A stretch of DNA of 60,894 bases from an uncultured Bacteroidales bacterium (GTDB lineage Bacteria; Bacteroidota; Bacteroidia; Bacteroidales; UBA11471), in the NCBI GenBank assembly GCA_944325415.1, contig CALUZW010000005.1, positions 86,500 to 147,393 on the forward strand. The letters run 5' to 3'. Shown here one piece after another: positions 17,825 to 27,388 of the stretch (positions within the stretch are counted from its first letter, which is position 1; each line of letters begins with the position of its first letter). The position numbers and the translations under genes were made by a program. Below the pieces are notes generated by a model. It saw only the letters and a program-made list of their open reading frames with translations. It did no database searches and was not told where the DNA came from.

Positions 17825-19882
17825 CTATTTCTGATTATAAAGGTCTTCGAGTTTCAACAGTTCGTCGCGCAGGCGGGCCGCCTCGATAAACTCCATGTTT
17901 TTGGCGGCTGCCACCATCTGGCGGCGGACATTCTCCATATTCTTTTTCAACTGCTCCTTGCTCATATAGGGAACAACGGGGTCGGCCGCCAAAGATACGT
18001 GCATCGTATCGAATTCCTCGGCGTAGGTGGGTTGCGTAGAGGGCTTGCCTTTCGGGGCCGGTGAAGCAGCCGCCTCGGCCGACTCCTCGCTACGGACCAG
18101 TGCCGTATTATAGGCTTTGCGTATGGCCTGCGGTGTAATGTGGTGAGCCTCGTTGTAGGCCAACTGTTTCTCACGCCGGCGGTTGGTCTCGTCGATGGTC
18201 TGCTGCATACTCTCGGTAATGCGGTCGGCATACATGATGACACGACCGTTGAGATTACGGGCCGCCCGACCGGCCGTCTGGGTAAGCGAACGGTGCGACC
18301 GCAGGAAACCCTCCTTGTCGGCATCGAGTATTGCCACCAGAGAAACCTCGGGCAGGTCGAGCCCCTCACGCAGCAGGTTCACCCCGATAAGTACATCATA
18401 CACCCCCTTGCGCAGGTCGTCGATAATCTGTATGCGGTCGAGTGTGTCGACATCGGAATGGATATAGTTACAATGAATGTCCAGACGGAGCAGGTAGGCA
18501 TTCAGCTCTTCGGCCATGCGCTTGGTCAGTGTCGTAACCAGTACCCGCTCGTTGCGTTCGATGCGCTGCTGAATCTCTTCGAGCAGGTCGTCGATCTGGT
18601 TGAGACTGGGTCGCACCTCGATAACGGGGTCGAGCAACCCCGTGGGACGTATGACCTGCTCTACAACCACACCCTCGCTACGCATCAGCTCATAGTCGGC
18701 CGGCGTGGCACTCACATAGATGACCTGCGGCACAAGAGCCTCAAACTCGGCAAAGGTCAGCGGGCGGTTATCGATAGCTGCCGGCAGACGGAAGCCGTAT
18801 TCCACCAGATTGACCTTACGGGAATTGTCGCCCCCATACATGGCGCGTATCTGTGGCACGGTAACATGGCTCTCGTCGATAATCACCAGAAAATCCTTCG
18901 GGAAATAATCGAGCAGGCAGAAGGGCCTCGTACCCGGCAGACGACCGTCGAAATAGCGGGAATAGTTCTCTATGCCCGAACAGTAGCCCACCTCCTTTAT
19001 CATTTCAAGGTCATAGGTAACCCGTTCGTAGATGCGCTTGGCTTCGAGTTCCTTGCCGATAGACTTGAAAAACTCTACCTGCTTTCCCAAGTCGAGCGTT
19101 ATTTCGTCGACGGCCCGGTTGATGCGCTCCTTGGTCGTCACAAATATATTGGCCGGATAAATATTATAGCAGTCAAAGCGCGAAATCGTATGACCGGTAG
19201 AGGGGTCGACGCTCTCTATGGAATCAATTTCGTCGCCCCAAAACGTTACCCGCACTATCTCGTCCTGATAGGCCGGATAGACATCGACCGTATCGCCCTT
19301 TACCCGGAAATTGCCACGGTGCAGGTCGACCTCGTTACGCGAATAAAGCCCGTCGACCAGTCGCCGCAGAAAATCGTTACGCTCCATACGGTCGCCCACC
19401 TTCACCTCAATCATGTTGCTGTGGAAATCCTCAGGGTTACCGATACCGTAAAGGCACGATACCGACGAAACGACAATGATATCTTTCCGTCCCGACAAAA
19501 GCGATGAAGTGGCCGAGAGGCGCAACCGGTCTATCTCTTCGTTGATAGCCAAATCTTTCTCGATATAGGTGTCGGTCGTCGGGATATAGGCTTCGGGCTG
19601 ATAATAGTCGTAATACGAAACAAAATACTCGACGGCGTTATCGGGAAAGAAATTTTTGAATTCGCTGTAAAGCTGAGCGGCCAAGGTCTTGTTGTGGCTG
19701 AGTATGAGTGTCGGTTTCTGCACCCGCTCTATCACATTAGCCATCGTGAAGGTCTTTCCCGACCCGGTAACACCGAGAAGGGTCTGGGCCGGCACTCCCT
19801 CGACAACACCGCGCGAAAGCTCGGCAATGGCTTCGGGCTGGTCGCCGGTGGGGGCATAAGGAGAAACGATTTTAAAGGGCAT
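17825..19882 (-). CDS. uvrB: UvrABC system protein B (excinuclease subunit B)
   Basis: Nucleotide excision repair helicase-like subunit that loads at damage with UvrA and recruits UvrC. The 685-residue protein has LLGVTGSGKTFTMAN (Walker A, near residue 40) and the beta-hairpin region YYDYYQPEAYIP. It also has VIIDESHVT (DEAD-type motif), the helicase motifs ATPADYE and QTAGRAARN, and a C-terminal UVR motif (NMEFIEAARLRDELLKLEDL). Full length for the family. The ygiQ gene follows after 2 bases. A TACCTTTG element lies on the minus strand at 19905-19912, about 23 bases before the start. Confidence 0.98.
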   Translation of the reverse strand: MPFKIVSPYAPTGDQPEAIAELSRGVVEGVPAQTLLGVTGSGKTFTMANVIERVQKPTLILSHNKTLAAQLYSEFKNFFPDNAVEYFVSYYDYYQPEAYIPTTDTYIEKDLAINEEIDRLRLSATSSLLSGRKDIIVVSSVSCLYGIGNPEDFHSNMIEVKVGDRMERNDFLRRLVDGLYSRNEVDLHRGNFRVKGDTVDVYPAYQDEIVRVTFWGDEIDSIESVDPSTGHTISRFDCYNIYPANIFVTTKERINRAVDEITLDLGKQVEFFKSIGKELEAKRIYERVTYDLEMIKEVGYCSGIENYSRYFDGRLPGTRPFCLLDYFPKDFLVIIDESHVTVPQIRAMYGGDNSRKVNLVEYGFRLPAAIDNRPLTFAEFEALVPQVIYVSATPADYELMRSEGVVVEQVIRPTGLLDPVIEVRPSLNQIDDLLEEIQQRIERNERVLVTTLTKRMAEELNAYLLRLDIHCNYIHSDVDTLDRIQIIDDLRKGVYDVLIGVNLLREGLDLPEVSLVAILDADKEGFLRSHRSLTQTAGRAARNLNGRVIMYADRITESMQQTIDETNRRREKQLAYNEAHHITPQAIRKAYNTALVRSEESAEAAASPAPKGKPSTQPTYAEEFDTMHVSLAADPVVPYMSKEQLKKNMENVRRQMVAAAKNMEFIEAARLRDELLKLEDLYNQK

Positions 19883-19904
19883 CGTCAGAAAAATTTAATA
19901 GCAG

Positions 19905-19912
19905 CAAAGGTA
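19905..19912 (-). promoter_or_regulatory. -7 element of the uvrB-ygiQ promoter
   Basis: TACCTTTG on the minus strand, close to the uvrB ATG. No clear TTG at the expected distance. I see no LexA-like inverted repeat in the short gap toward bamD. Confidence 0.5.
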
Positions 19913-20044
19913 AAAAAAAGTCCCATCTTTACACAGCATCACAAGAAGAATTAAAATGTGGAGCAAAAAGAGTCTCATATCTAAAAAGAGTGAGATTATC
20001 CGTTAAATTTCTCTTTTTTACTTTCATAATTCTCTTGCTTTACC

Positions 20045-20052
20045 TAACTTTG
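20045..20052 (+). promoter_or_regulatory. -7 element of the bamD-rpoZ promoter
   Basis: TAACTTTG, 20 bases before the bamD ATG. The upstream -33 position is T-rich without a TTG. A second ATATTTG lies closer to the start codon and seems less likely. Confidence 0.5.
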
Positions 20053-20071
20053 CACCGATATTTGTACCCGT

Positions 20072-20884
20072 ATGAAAAAGAAAGCGGTTTATTTGTTCCT
20101 CCTTCTGTTGATTTGCTGCTCGTGCGGCGAATATTACAAGATACAGAAAAGTACCGACTTGGACGCCCGATACCAATACGCCAAAAAGTGCTTTGACAAC
20201 GGGAAATACAACCGCGCCTATACCTTACTGGAAGATTTGGTAGCCGTATTCAAAGGCACCGACAAAGGCGAAGAGTCGCTCTATCTACTGGCCCTCAGCC
20301 ACTTCATGGCCAAAAACTACGACACGGCAGGCGACTATTTTGCCACCTACTACCGCAGCTATCCCAAAGGTGAATATACCGAACGGGCCCGCTACTATTC
20401 GGGACTGAGTTATTACAACGACTCTCCCGATCCCCGGCTCGACCAGTCGATTACCTACAAAGGCATCGAAGAGTTGCAGATGTATCTCGACTACTACCCC
20501 CGGGGCGAAAAGGTGAAAGAGGCCGAAGAGATGATTGTCAACCTGCAAGAGAAACTGGCCGAGAAAGAGTTATTGAATGCCACGACCTACTTCAACATAG
20601 GGAACTATTTGGGACGGAACTATTTCGAATCGGCCGTCATTACGGCTCAGAACGCCTTGAAGTCATATCCCTATACCCAAAAGAAAGAGGAGTTTCTCAT
20701 GCTCATCTTGCGGGCACGTTTCCAGGAAGCCGAAGAGAGTATCCGCGAGAAGAAAGGCGACCGATACAGAAATACGATAGACGAGTACTATGCCTACATC
20801 AATGAATTTCCCAACGGAAAATTCAAGAAAGAGGCCGACAATATCTTCAACAAGGCCAGCAAGTATATCGACAACGCAGAATAA
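20072..20884 (+). CDS. bamD: Outer membrane protein assembly lipoprotein BamD
   Basis: A 270-residue lipoprotein subunit of the BAM complex that folds outer-membrane barrels. The signal peptide ends LLICCSC, with the lipid-bearing Cys at residue 18. Tetratricopeptide-like repeats follow: DLDARYQYAKKCFDNGKYNRA, SLYLLALSHFMAKNYDTAGDYF, EYTERARYYSGLSYYN, ALKSYPYTQKKEEFLMLILRARF. The GEYYKIQKSTD start and DYYPRGEKVKEAEEMI are typical of Bacteroidota BamD. It is followed after 19 bases by the omega-like RNA polymerase subunit gene, a pairing I recall from related genomes. Confidence 0.93.
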   Translation: MKKKAVYLFLLLLICCSCGEYYKIQKSTDLDARYQYAKKCFDNGKYNRAYTLLEDLVAVFKGTDKGEESLYLLALSHFMAKNYDTAGDYFATYYRSYPKGEYTERARYYSGLSYYNDSPDPRLDQSITYKGIEELQMYLDYYPRGEKVKEAEEMIVNLQEKLAEKELLNATTYFNIGNYLGRNYFESAVITAQNALKSYPYTQKKEEFLMLILRARFQEAEESIREKKGDRYRNTIDEYYAYINEFPNGKFKKEADNIFNKASKYIDNAE

Positions 20885-20903
20885 AAACAAACCGAAATAA
20901 AAA

Positions 20904-21236
20904 ATGGACTACAAAAAAACCAACGCACCGACCAATACCGTAACCCGCGACATCATCGCTCTGTCGAGCGACACGGGCAACGTCTACGAAACGTTACGCA
21001 TTATCGGCAAACGTGCCAATCAGATAAGCGTAGAGATGAAAAACGACTTGGAGAAGAAGTTGCAAGAGTTTGCTTCGTACAACGACAATCTCGAAGAGGT
21101 TTTTGAAAATCGGGAACAAATCGAGATTTCCCGCTACTACGAGAAACTGCCCAAACCTACCCTTATCGCCACCCAGGAATATCTCGAAGGAAAAATCTAC
21201 TACAAAAATCCGACGAAAGAAAAAGAGGAACTTTAA
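20904..21236 (+). CDS. rpoZ: RNA polymerase omega/Rpb6-like subunit
   Basis: A 110-residue protein of the RpoZ/Rpb6 family as found in Bacteroidota. It is thought to assist assembly and stability of RNA polymerase. The core is TRDIIALSSDTGNVYETLRIIGKRANQISVEMKNDLEKKLQEF, in which the NVYE... GKRANQI segment corresponds to the conserved omega helix. The C-terminal PTLIATQEYLEGKIYYKNP is lineage-specific. It lies 19 bases after bamD and is closed by a strong hairpin 25 bases past its stop. The assignment rests on remembered family resemblance. Confidence 0.82.
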   Translation: MDYKKTNAPTNTVTRDIIALSSDTGNVYETLRIIGKRANQISVEMKNDLEKKLQEFASYNDNLEEVFENREQIEISRYYEKLPKPTLIATQEYLEGKIYYKNPTKEKEEL

Positions 21237-21260
21237 ACGGTTCACCCACATACACAAAAA

Positions 21261-21296
21261 ACGGGGCGGAATGAAATTCATTCCGCCCCGTTTTCA
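21261..21296. terminator. Strong bidirectional terminator between rpoZ and the GH43 gene
   Basis: ACGGGGCGGAATGA pairs perfectly with TCATTCCGCCCCGT over a 4-base loop. The plus strand continues TTTTCAT and the minus strand TTTTTGTG, so it can end both convergent transcripts. Confidence 0.88.
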
Positions 21297-21313
21297 TATC
21301 GTATATCCTGCAC

Positions 21314-22924
21314 TCAACGACGCTTAGACAAAACAACATCGTCGATACAGGCCCAGGCTCCGGCACGGGCATTGGCATAGAAACCTATCTCCACCTTTCC
21401 GTCTTTCACCTTCACCCGCTTTATGGTTATCTTTTTCCACGCTGCCGACTCCCCCTTGATGCGACAGGCATAACGGCGGTCGCCACTCTCGGCATACATT
21501 TCAAAGCGGTCGAATCCGTCGCTATGCTTCAACCGCGCTTCGAGCGTATAGACCCCGTCGGGCAGCGACACATAGGGAGTCGAAGCTATCGTCTGGAAAA
21601 CGCGCCGTTCAAAATCGACCTTATCGCTCATGTACAGCGACTTCTCACCAATTACCGTTTTACGGTCATCGGCCGTATTCTCATAATTCAGGCGGGGAGA
21701 GTCGTCGTCGCCCACCTTCACGGCATTTCCCTTCACCACCTCGGTAGTCCACCCCAGCAGAAAATCCTGCACCGGCTTGGCCGGACAAGGAATAGGCCGG
21801 CGGTCGGCCTCGAAACTGCCGTTCTTCACATAATTATTCTCCTCGGCCACCCGCCACTCACCTGTCTCGGCATTGAGATACCAGGCATTCAGAGAGTTGA
21901 AGTAAGGTTCCTTACCATCGAACGAGAGAGGACACCACTGGTTATACCCCAAACCGTTCCCGGCAAAATCGGCCCAGCGGTCGCCGCAATAAAGCGCCGT
22001 CTCCTGATGCGTACCGCGCAGCGTATAGAAAAATCCCGTCTGGGTAATATGCGCATAGTCATCGGCACAACCGGACATAATCTGCATATCGTTTACAGGT
22101 TCATACGGGCCACGTATGTCGTCGGCTACCAGGTAGTAGGCAAATGAAGAGTCCCACCCGTAAAGATTCGAGGCACACATGTAATAACGACCCTTATACT
22201 TGAAAAGGCAGTTGCCTTCACGACCGGCACCTTTGAATACCTGTGTGCAATCGAGCAGGTCGACCCGACCGTCGCGCACTCCTATCTCCGACACATAGAT
22301 GCGGTTGCGTCCGCGACCGTAGGAGTAGATAAGATAGGACTTGCCGGTATCTTCATCGACAAAAACCGTCTGGTCGCCGGTATTGGGCGTACCGATAATC
22401 TTCTCCATCGTAATGCGGCGATGCCAGGTAAAATGGCCGTCGGGCTTGTCGGAGAGAGCAAACAGCACCCCGTTATCGTGCTGCACCAGCAGCACATACT
22501 TGTTCCACTCGGGCAGATAAGCCACGCCCATGCGTCCTACCCAGCCAGCTCGGCCGTATTTGTCGACCTCCTCTCGGGTGAGAACGTCGCCCACGAAGGT
22601 CCAGTCGACCAGATTGTCAGACCGGTAACAGGTTACCGCCTCGAACGTACAGCGCGGCCAGGTAACCGACGGGTCTTCGCGATAACGTGCGGCCTCGGCA
22701 TAACGCACTCCGTACCAATAATAATGCATCTCGCCGGTCTCGGCATCGGGGTAACGGAAAATACCCCCGCCCTGGCTGTATATGGGACGACCGTCGACGG
22801 TATCCCAAAAGATGTCATTCACGATTTTCTTTTCTTCGCCGCGAGAATGGGCATCTCGCTCACCCGCCGCTATCGGGCTCAACGCCAGACAGAGGGCTAG
22901 TGTCAAAAATAATTTGAGAGGCAT
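21314..22924 (-). CDS. Secreted GH43-like glycoside hydrolase with C-terminal sugar-binding domain
   Basis: A 536-residue exported protein (signal peptide MPLKLFLTLALCLALSPIAAG). Residues about 35-360 have the look of a five-bladed family 43 glycosidase: IYSQGGGIFRYPD... YYWYG, GDQTVFVDEDTGKSYLIYS, GREGNCLFKYKGRYYM and a SGCADDYAHITQTG blade. Residues about 375-536 form a jelly-roll module beginning YVKNGSFEADRR, like CBM4_9 or other galactose-binding folds. It starts 17 bases after the GHL10 gene stop, so the two share a transcript. The sugar target (arabinose, xylose or galactose linkages are usual) is not decided by sequence. Confidence 0.8.
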   Translation of the reverse strand: MPLKLFLTLALCLALSPIAAGERDAHSRGEEKKIVNDIFWDTVDGRPIYSQGGGIFRYPDAETGEMHYYWYGVRYAEAARYREDPSVTWPRCTFEAVTCYRSDNLVDWTFVGDVLTREEVDKYGRAGWVGRMGVAYLPEWNKYVLLVQHDNGVLFALSDKPDGHFTWHRRITMEKIIGTPNTGDQTVFVDEDTGKSYLIYSYGRGRNRIYVSEIGVRDGRVDLLDCTQVFKGAGREGNCLFKYKGRYYMCASNLYGWDSSFAYYLVADDIRGPYEPVNDMQIMSGCADDYAHITQTGFFYTLRGTHQETALYCGDRWADFAGNGLGYNQWCPLSFDGKEPYFNSLNAWYLNAETGEWRVAEENNYVKNGSFEADRRPIPCPAKPVQDFLLGWTTEVVKGNAVKVGDDDSPRLNYENTADDRKTVIGEKSLYMSDKVDFERRVFQTIASTPYVSLPDGVYTLEARLKHSDGFDRFEMYAESGDRRYACRIKGESAAWKKITIKRVKVKDGKVEIGFYANARAGAWACIDDVVLSKRR

Positions 22925-22941
22925 AATGATTGAATTTGTAT

Positions 22942-24438
22942 CTATAATTTCACTTTCTGCATTTGAGGTTCACTCTCGTTGTGCTGACGGTCGACGGCCG
23001 TTACCACATAAACACACCGGCTCGACCCGTCGCGGAAAGGCAAGCGGTAACGGGTATCCCGCACCGTAGCGACCAATGCCCGGGTATTGTCGAGATCGAC
23101 CGCATCTTCATCGTCGAACCGATATACGCAATAGTAGGCCGCCTGCTGCATCACATCGCGCGTCTTGTCGGCTTTCCATTCGAGATAAAAACCATCGGGA
23201 CACCAACGGGTGTGCAATTTTTTCACAGCCTTGGGCGCCTTGTCGTCGATGTAGGTATAGGCAGGGATAAGCGCCGGTGCCGAGAAATAGTCGCGCCGCA
23301 ACTCGTCGGCAGCCCCTTTGTAATTGTCGACAAGCGGATAACCCGACCAGAAACATACACCCGAGATGCGGCCGAGATAACGCGAAAGAACCATCTTATA
23401 CCCCAGCTGCGAACGGAGCGGTGAGACTCCGGCGGCATCGAGCGAACGGCAGACGTCCTGTCCGATGTAAAGATGACAACTGCCGGGGACACTCCGGTTC
23501 CACCATCGGACCAGTTCTTCGTAACAGGCGGCCTTGTGGCCTACCTCCCAGTAAAGCTGCGGAATGAGATAGTCAATCCAGCCGTTGCGTGCCCACAACA
23601 GCACATCGGCATAGAGGTCGTCGTAGTTTTGCAGGCCGCAGGTCACACTGCCGTCGGGCGAGGTGGTATTGTTGCGGTATATGCCAAACGGACTGATTCC
23701 GAACCGCACCCAGGGTTTGCGCCGCTTGATGTCGCGGGAAAGTTGAGCGATAAGCGTGTCGACATTGCTGCGCCGCCACTCGTCGAGCGGGAGGCCGTTG
23801 CCATACAGGGCATAGCTGGTGGTATCGGGAAATGGTACCCCGTCGATGGGATAGGGATAGAAATAGTCGTCCATGTGTATGGCGTCGATGTCGTAACGGG
23901 CCACGATGTCGTCGACGACCCTCCCGATAAAGGCCCGCGAACCGGGCATTCCGGGGTCGAACAGCAACTGGCGTCCGTACTCGACAAACCACTCGGGGTG
24001 CCGGTAATAGATGTGCGACGAGTCGAGAGCGACGGCCGTGTTGCACTGCGCCCGATAGGGATTGATCCAGGCGTGAAACTCGATATTGCGACTGTGGCAT
24101 TTCTCGATGAGGGCCGCCATAGGATCCCAGCCGTTCTCGGGCGCACGACCCTGCTCGCCGGTAAGGAAACGGCTCCACGGCTCTATTTCGGAACGGTAGA
24201 AGGCATCGGACTCGGGCCTTATCTGGAAAAGCAGCGCATTGATGCCCGTATGCTGCAAGGTATCGAGCAACGTATCAAAATAGGCACACATCCGGGCCGA
24301 ATCCATTTCGGCATACTGGGGCTGATAGACGATCTGTATCCAAGCTCCACGGAATTCCCGCTTGGGTCTCTCCTGAGCCGGAAGAACAGATGCAAAAGTG
24401 ATAAGAAAAGGTATCAGAAATAAGATGGAACGCATCAT
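22942..24438 (-). CDS. GHL10-family (YngK-like) glycoside hydrolase
   Basis: A 498-residue secreted protein with a signal peptide ending LPAQ. It shows the GHL10/DUF187 barrel signatures REFRGAWIQIVYQPQYAEMD, QHTGINALLFQIRPESDAFYRSEIEPWSRFLTG, and FHAWINPYRAQ. IDAIHMDDYFYPYP carries acidic residues expected at the active site, and WIDYLIPQLYWEVGH comes later. The C-terminal 120 residues resemble a fibronectin-like module (APKAVKKLHTRWCPDGFYLEW). Members act on peptidoglycan or polysaccharide in ways not settled. It heads a two-gene unit with the GH43 gene, started from TACATTTG at 24457-24464. Confidence 0.85.
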   Translation of the reverse strand: MMRSILFLIPFLITFASVLPAQERPKREFRGAWIQIVYQPQYAEMDSARMCAYFDTLLDTLQHTGINALLFQIRPESDAFYRSEIEPWSRFLTGEQGRAPENGWDPMAALIEKCHSRNIEFHAWINPYRAQCNTAVALDSSHIYYRHPEWFVEYGRQLLFDPGMPGSRAFIGRVVDDIVARYDIDAIHMDDYFYPYPIDGVPFPDTTSYALYGNGLPLDEWRRSNVDTLIAQLSRDIKRRKPWVRFGISPFGIYRNNTTSPDGSVTCGLQNYDDLYADVLLWARNGWIDYLIPQLYWEVGHKAACYEELVRWWNRSVPGSCHLYIGQDVCRSLDAAGVSPLRSQLGYKMVLSRYLGRISGVCFWSGYPLVDNYKGAADELRRDYFSAPALIPAYTYIDDKAPKAVKKLHTRWCPDGFYLEWKADKTRDVMQQAAYYCVYRFDDEDAVDLDNTRALVATVRDTRYRLPFRDGSSRCVYVVTAVDRQHNESEPQMQKVKL

Positions 24439-24456
24439 TCAAAAGCAATTTTCGGA

Positions 24457-24464
24457 CAAATGTA
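24457..24464 (-). promoter_or_regulatory. -7 element for the GHL10-GH43 transcript
   Basis: TACATTTG on the minus strand, 19 bases before the GHL10 start. It lies just beyond the GH95 terminator, indicating that the three sugar genes form two transcription units. Confidence 0.5.
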
Positions 24465-24482
24465 AAGTTTTTGAGGGAAAAC

Positions 24483-24520
24483 AGAAAACAGGCGGGCCGC
24501 TTTTTGAGAAGCGGCCCGCC
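24483..24520 (-). terminator. Terminator of the GH95 gene
   Basis: GGCGGGCCGCTTTT pairs with AAGCGGCCCGCC, a very GC-rich stem of at least 10 bp with a short loop. The minus strand continues TGTTTTCTGTTTT. It lies about 75 bases past the GH95 stop. Confidence 0.85.
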
Positions 24521-24596
24521 ATATATTCGGGAGCTATTCACCCAACATCTGCAAAATGTTAAGGTCATTCGTCCATCGAATTACACTCAATTTCAT

Positions 24597-27074
24597 CTAT
24601 TCGACCGCACTCAACACATACAGTTCGCCGGGCACCGTAGTGATGTCGTAATAGTAGACGGGTGTGGCCGGCACCACCGTATTGATGGGAGCTTCGGGCG
24701 AAATGAGCGGACGGCGCACCAACTGGGGTTCAAGCAAGAGACCCGGTGCCTCGTCCGTCGATTGGAGGGCTTTCAGCGCAATGCCGTTGCAGGCCAAGGG
24801 TACAGCCGAACGCACACGCAACGTGCCGCCGATGGTGGAACGGATGTGTGCCTTGTCGAGCGTACCGTTGCTCCACGACATCTCTTCGAGAGTAAAACCG
24901 CCCCGACAGCGCAGCCCCTTTACCGTACCTGTGCGCCACACATCGGGCAAGGCAGGCAAGAGATGCACCGCTCCGGCATGGCTCTGCACCAGCATCTCGG
25001 CAATACCGGCCGTGCAACCGAAGTTTCCATCGATTTGGAAAGGCGGGTGGGCATCGAACAGATTGGGATAAGTACCGCCGTTCTGTCCGCTCTCGTCGGT
25101 CGTAGGACGTATCTGCTCGGTAATGAGTTTATAGGCGTGATTGCCATCGAGCAAGCGGGCCCAGAAGCAGACCTTCCACCCCATCGACCAGCCGGTCGAG
25201 TGGTCGCCACGGCCATAAAGCGTTTTCTTGGCTGCCTCCATGAGTACCGGGGTATTGTAGGTAATCTGTCTACCCGGGTAGAGTCCCCACAGATGCGATA
25301 CATGGCGGTGCCGGTCGCGCGGATTGTCCCAGTCGTCGAGCCACTCCTGCAACTGTCCCCAACGGCCCACCTGCATGGGGGCCAACTGCGAAACTACCGT
25401 GCGCAGCGTATCGACAAAGAGACTCTCCTCACCCATCGCCTTCGCGGCGTCGATGGTATTGGAGAAAAGGTCGTATACCATCTGATTGTCCATCGTAGCA
25501 CCGGCTACAATGACAAACGAACGTTTGCCGTTGACCGACGGTGCATTTTCGGGTGAATATGAGGGGGCCACCACCAGCCAGTTGTTGCGGGGTTCCCGCA
25601 CTAGGAAGTCGATATAAAACTCACAGGCACTTTTCATCAGGGGATAGACCTCACTCAGGTAAGAGCTGTCGCCCGAGAAGAGATAGCGGTCCCACAGATG
25701 CTGGCAGAACCAGGCATTGCACGTGGGCCACACGCCATAACGGGGGCCGTCGACCGCACCGGTCGATGCCCATATATCGGTATTGTGATGGAGCGTCCAG
25801 CCGCGACAGCCATACATGGCAGCCGACTGCCGGCCCTGCTCGGCAACCCGCCGCACAAGGTCGAGGAAAGGTTCGTGCATCTCGGCCAGATTGGTCACCT
25901 CGGCCGGCCAGTAATTCATCTCGACATTGATGTCGGTGGTATATTTTCCGTCCCAGGGAGCCCGCAACTTATAGTTCCAAATACCTTGCAGGTTGGCGGC
26001 CTGTCCACCGGGCTGCGAGCTGCTTATCAGCAGGTAACGGCCAAACTGAAAATATAGCGCAGCCAGTTGGGGGTCGAAATTCTTTTCAAACTCCCGCACC
26101 CGCACGTCGGTAGGCTTGGCAGCCTGCGCATTCTCGCCCAGGTCGAGCGACACGCGGTCGAAATAGTTGCGATACAAGGCCGTGTGATTCTGTATGGCCT
26201 TGTCGTACTTCCGACCGGCATTTTTGAGATATGAATAGGCCTTCTTCTCGGCATTGCCCGAGACATCTTTGTAGTTGACAAAATTGGTCCCCACCGAAAC
26301 ATAGAGTGTTACCTCATCGGCTCCGGCGACACGCAACAGCGTGTCGCCCACCATCTCGCAACGGCCGCCCTTACGGTCGATACGGGTCAAGGTCGTGAAA
26401 CGCACTTTTCCCTCGATGCCTTCGTGGTCGTTGGCCCGGGCGTCGAGTCGCAGAATATTGCGTCCCTCGACCGTGCGGGTACACTCTTTATAAGGAGTGG
26501 AATAGTGTGCCGAGAAGGAAATCTTTCCTTTTGCCGATGCCGTGAGCCGGACAATGAACAACTGGTCGGCAAACGAAGTAAATGCCTCACGGCAATAGGT
26601 TACCCCGCCGGCCTTGAAACGTGTCGTAGCCACGGCACGGGCAATATCGAGTTCGCGGTAATAATCGGAGTAGCCGTCGACACCCTCAAAATCGAGATGC
26701 AACGAACCGACAGTCTGATAAGGCATACCGTTGGCACCCGAGGGTGAGCAGATGGCAGGGCCGCACAACTCCTGAGCCTTCATGTTCTCGCCGGCAAAGA
26801 TGAGGCGGCGTATCTCACCGAGAGCCTCCTTGGCCTTGGGGTTGGTGTTGTTGTAGGGTGAACCACCCCAAATCGTCTCCTCGTTCAGCTGGAACTGTTC
26901 ATGTACGGGGTCGCCAAATACCATGGCACCCAACCGGCCGTTTCCCAAAGGCAAGGCCTCGACCCAGAGGCGGGCCGGCTGCTCATACCACAACTTCATG
27001 GCATTATCGGCCACAGCCTGAACCCAGGCCGTACCACAAAGAAGCAGAGACAAGCAAATGTGTTTCATCTTCAT
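24597..27074 (-). CDS. Secreted GH95 family alpha-L-fucosidase-like glycosidase
   Basis: An 825-residue exported enzyme of glycoside hydrolase family 95, which inverts alpha-1,2-linked fucose (sometimes galactose) on host glycans and plant polymers. The N-terminal domain reads [26 protein letters not shown] with [11 protein letters not shown]. The (alpha/alpha)6 domain has [11 protein letters not shown] (the Asn pair near 383-387), YSPENAPS (Glu near 508) and PFQIDGNFG (Asp near 681), consistent with the known catalytic set. Signal peptide is [22 protein letters not shown]. It has its own promoter and terminator. No SusC/SusD genes lie beside it. Confidence 0.93.
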   Translation of the reverse strand: MKMKHICLSLLLCGTAWVQAVADNAMKLWYEQPARLWVEALPLGNGRLGAMVFGDPVHEQFQLNEETIWGGSPYNNTNPKAKEALGEIRRLIFAGENMKAQELCGPAICSPSGANGMPYQTVGSLHLDFEGVDGYSDYYRELDIARAVATTRFKAGGVTYCREAFTSFADQLFIVRLTASAKGKISFSAHYSTPYKECTRTVEGRNILRLDARANDHEGIEGKVRFTTLTRIDRKGGRCEMVGDTLLRVAGADEVTLYVSVGTNFVNYKDVSGNAEKKAYSYLKNAGRKYDKAIQNHTALYRNYFDRVSLDLGENAQAAKPTDVRVREFEKNFDPQLAALYFQFGRYLLISSSQPGGQAANLQGIWNYKLRAPWDGKYTTDINVEMNYWPAEVTNLAEMHEPFLDLVRRVAEQGRQSAAMYGCRGWTLHHNTDIWASTGAVDGPRYGVWPTCNAWFCQHLWDRYLFSGDSSYLSEVYPLMKSACEFYIDFLVREPRNNWLVVAPSYSPENAPSVNGKRSFVIVAGATMDNQMVYDLFSNTIDAAKAMGEESLFVDTLRTVVSQLAPMQVGRWGQLQEWLDDWDNPRDRHRHVSHLWGLYPGRQITYNTPVLMEAAKKTLYGRGDHSTGWSMGWKVCFWARLLDGNHAYKLITEQIRPTTDESGQNGGTYPNLFDAHPPFQIDGNFGCTAGIAEMLVQSHAGAVHLLPALPDVWRTGTVKGLRCRGGFTLEEMSWSNGTLDKAHIRSTIGGTLRVRSAVPLACNGIALKALQSTDEAPGLLLEPQLVRRPLISPEAPINTVVPATPVYYYDITTVPGELYVLSAVE

Positions 27075-27100
27075 ATCTGATCGTTTTTCATGTTTGTATA

Positions 27101-27131
27101 CAAATGTACCCTATAAAAACAGAGTGGCCAA
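27101..27131 (-). promoter_or_regulatory. Promoter of the GH95 gene
   Basis: On the minus strand TTG (27131-27129), 20 bases, TACATTTG (27108-27101), a full match to the phylum consensus. The palindrome TTTGTATACAAA at 27093-27104 overlaps the -7 element and could be an operator. The 314-base gap to valS holds only this and the valS promoter. Confidence 0.7.
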
Positions 27132-27329
27132 ACATCGGTCAAAAAATACACGACTTTGCAACATTTCTGTACAGAAGCGTCTGTCCTAAAAAAAATGTAC
27201 AGCCGACAGCCATACAAAAAGCCTGAAAGTTTCAAAATCGTATGGTCGTTTCGGTTTCGGATTTGCTGTTTTTTAACTACTTTTGCAACCGGATAATCAG
27301 AAGTCTCCGGCAAAGGCACCAACGATAGT

Positions 27330-27360
27330 TTGGCATTGCCGGCTCCTTGCATTATCTTTG
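27330..27360 (+). promoter_or_regulatory. Promoter of valS
   Basis: TTG at 27330-27332, 20 bases, TATCTTTG at 27353-27360, with the ATG at 27389. The leader is too short for a T-box. Confidence 0.72.
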
Positions 27361-27388
27361 CAAACAAATTTTTAAGAAACGCAAGACA

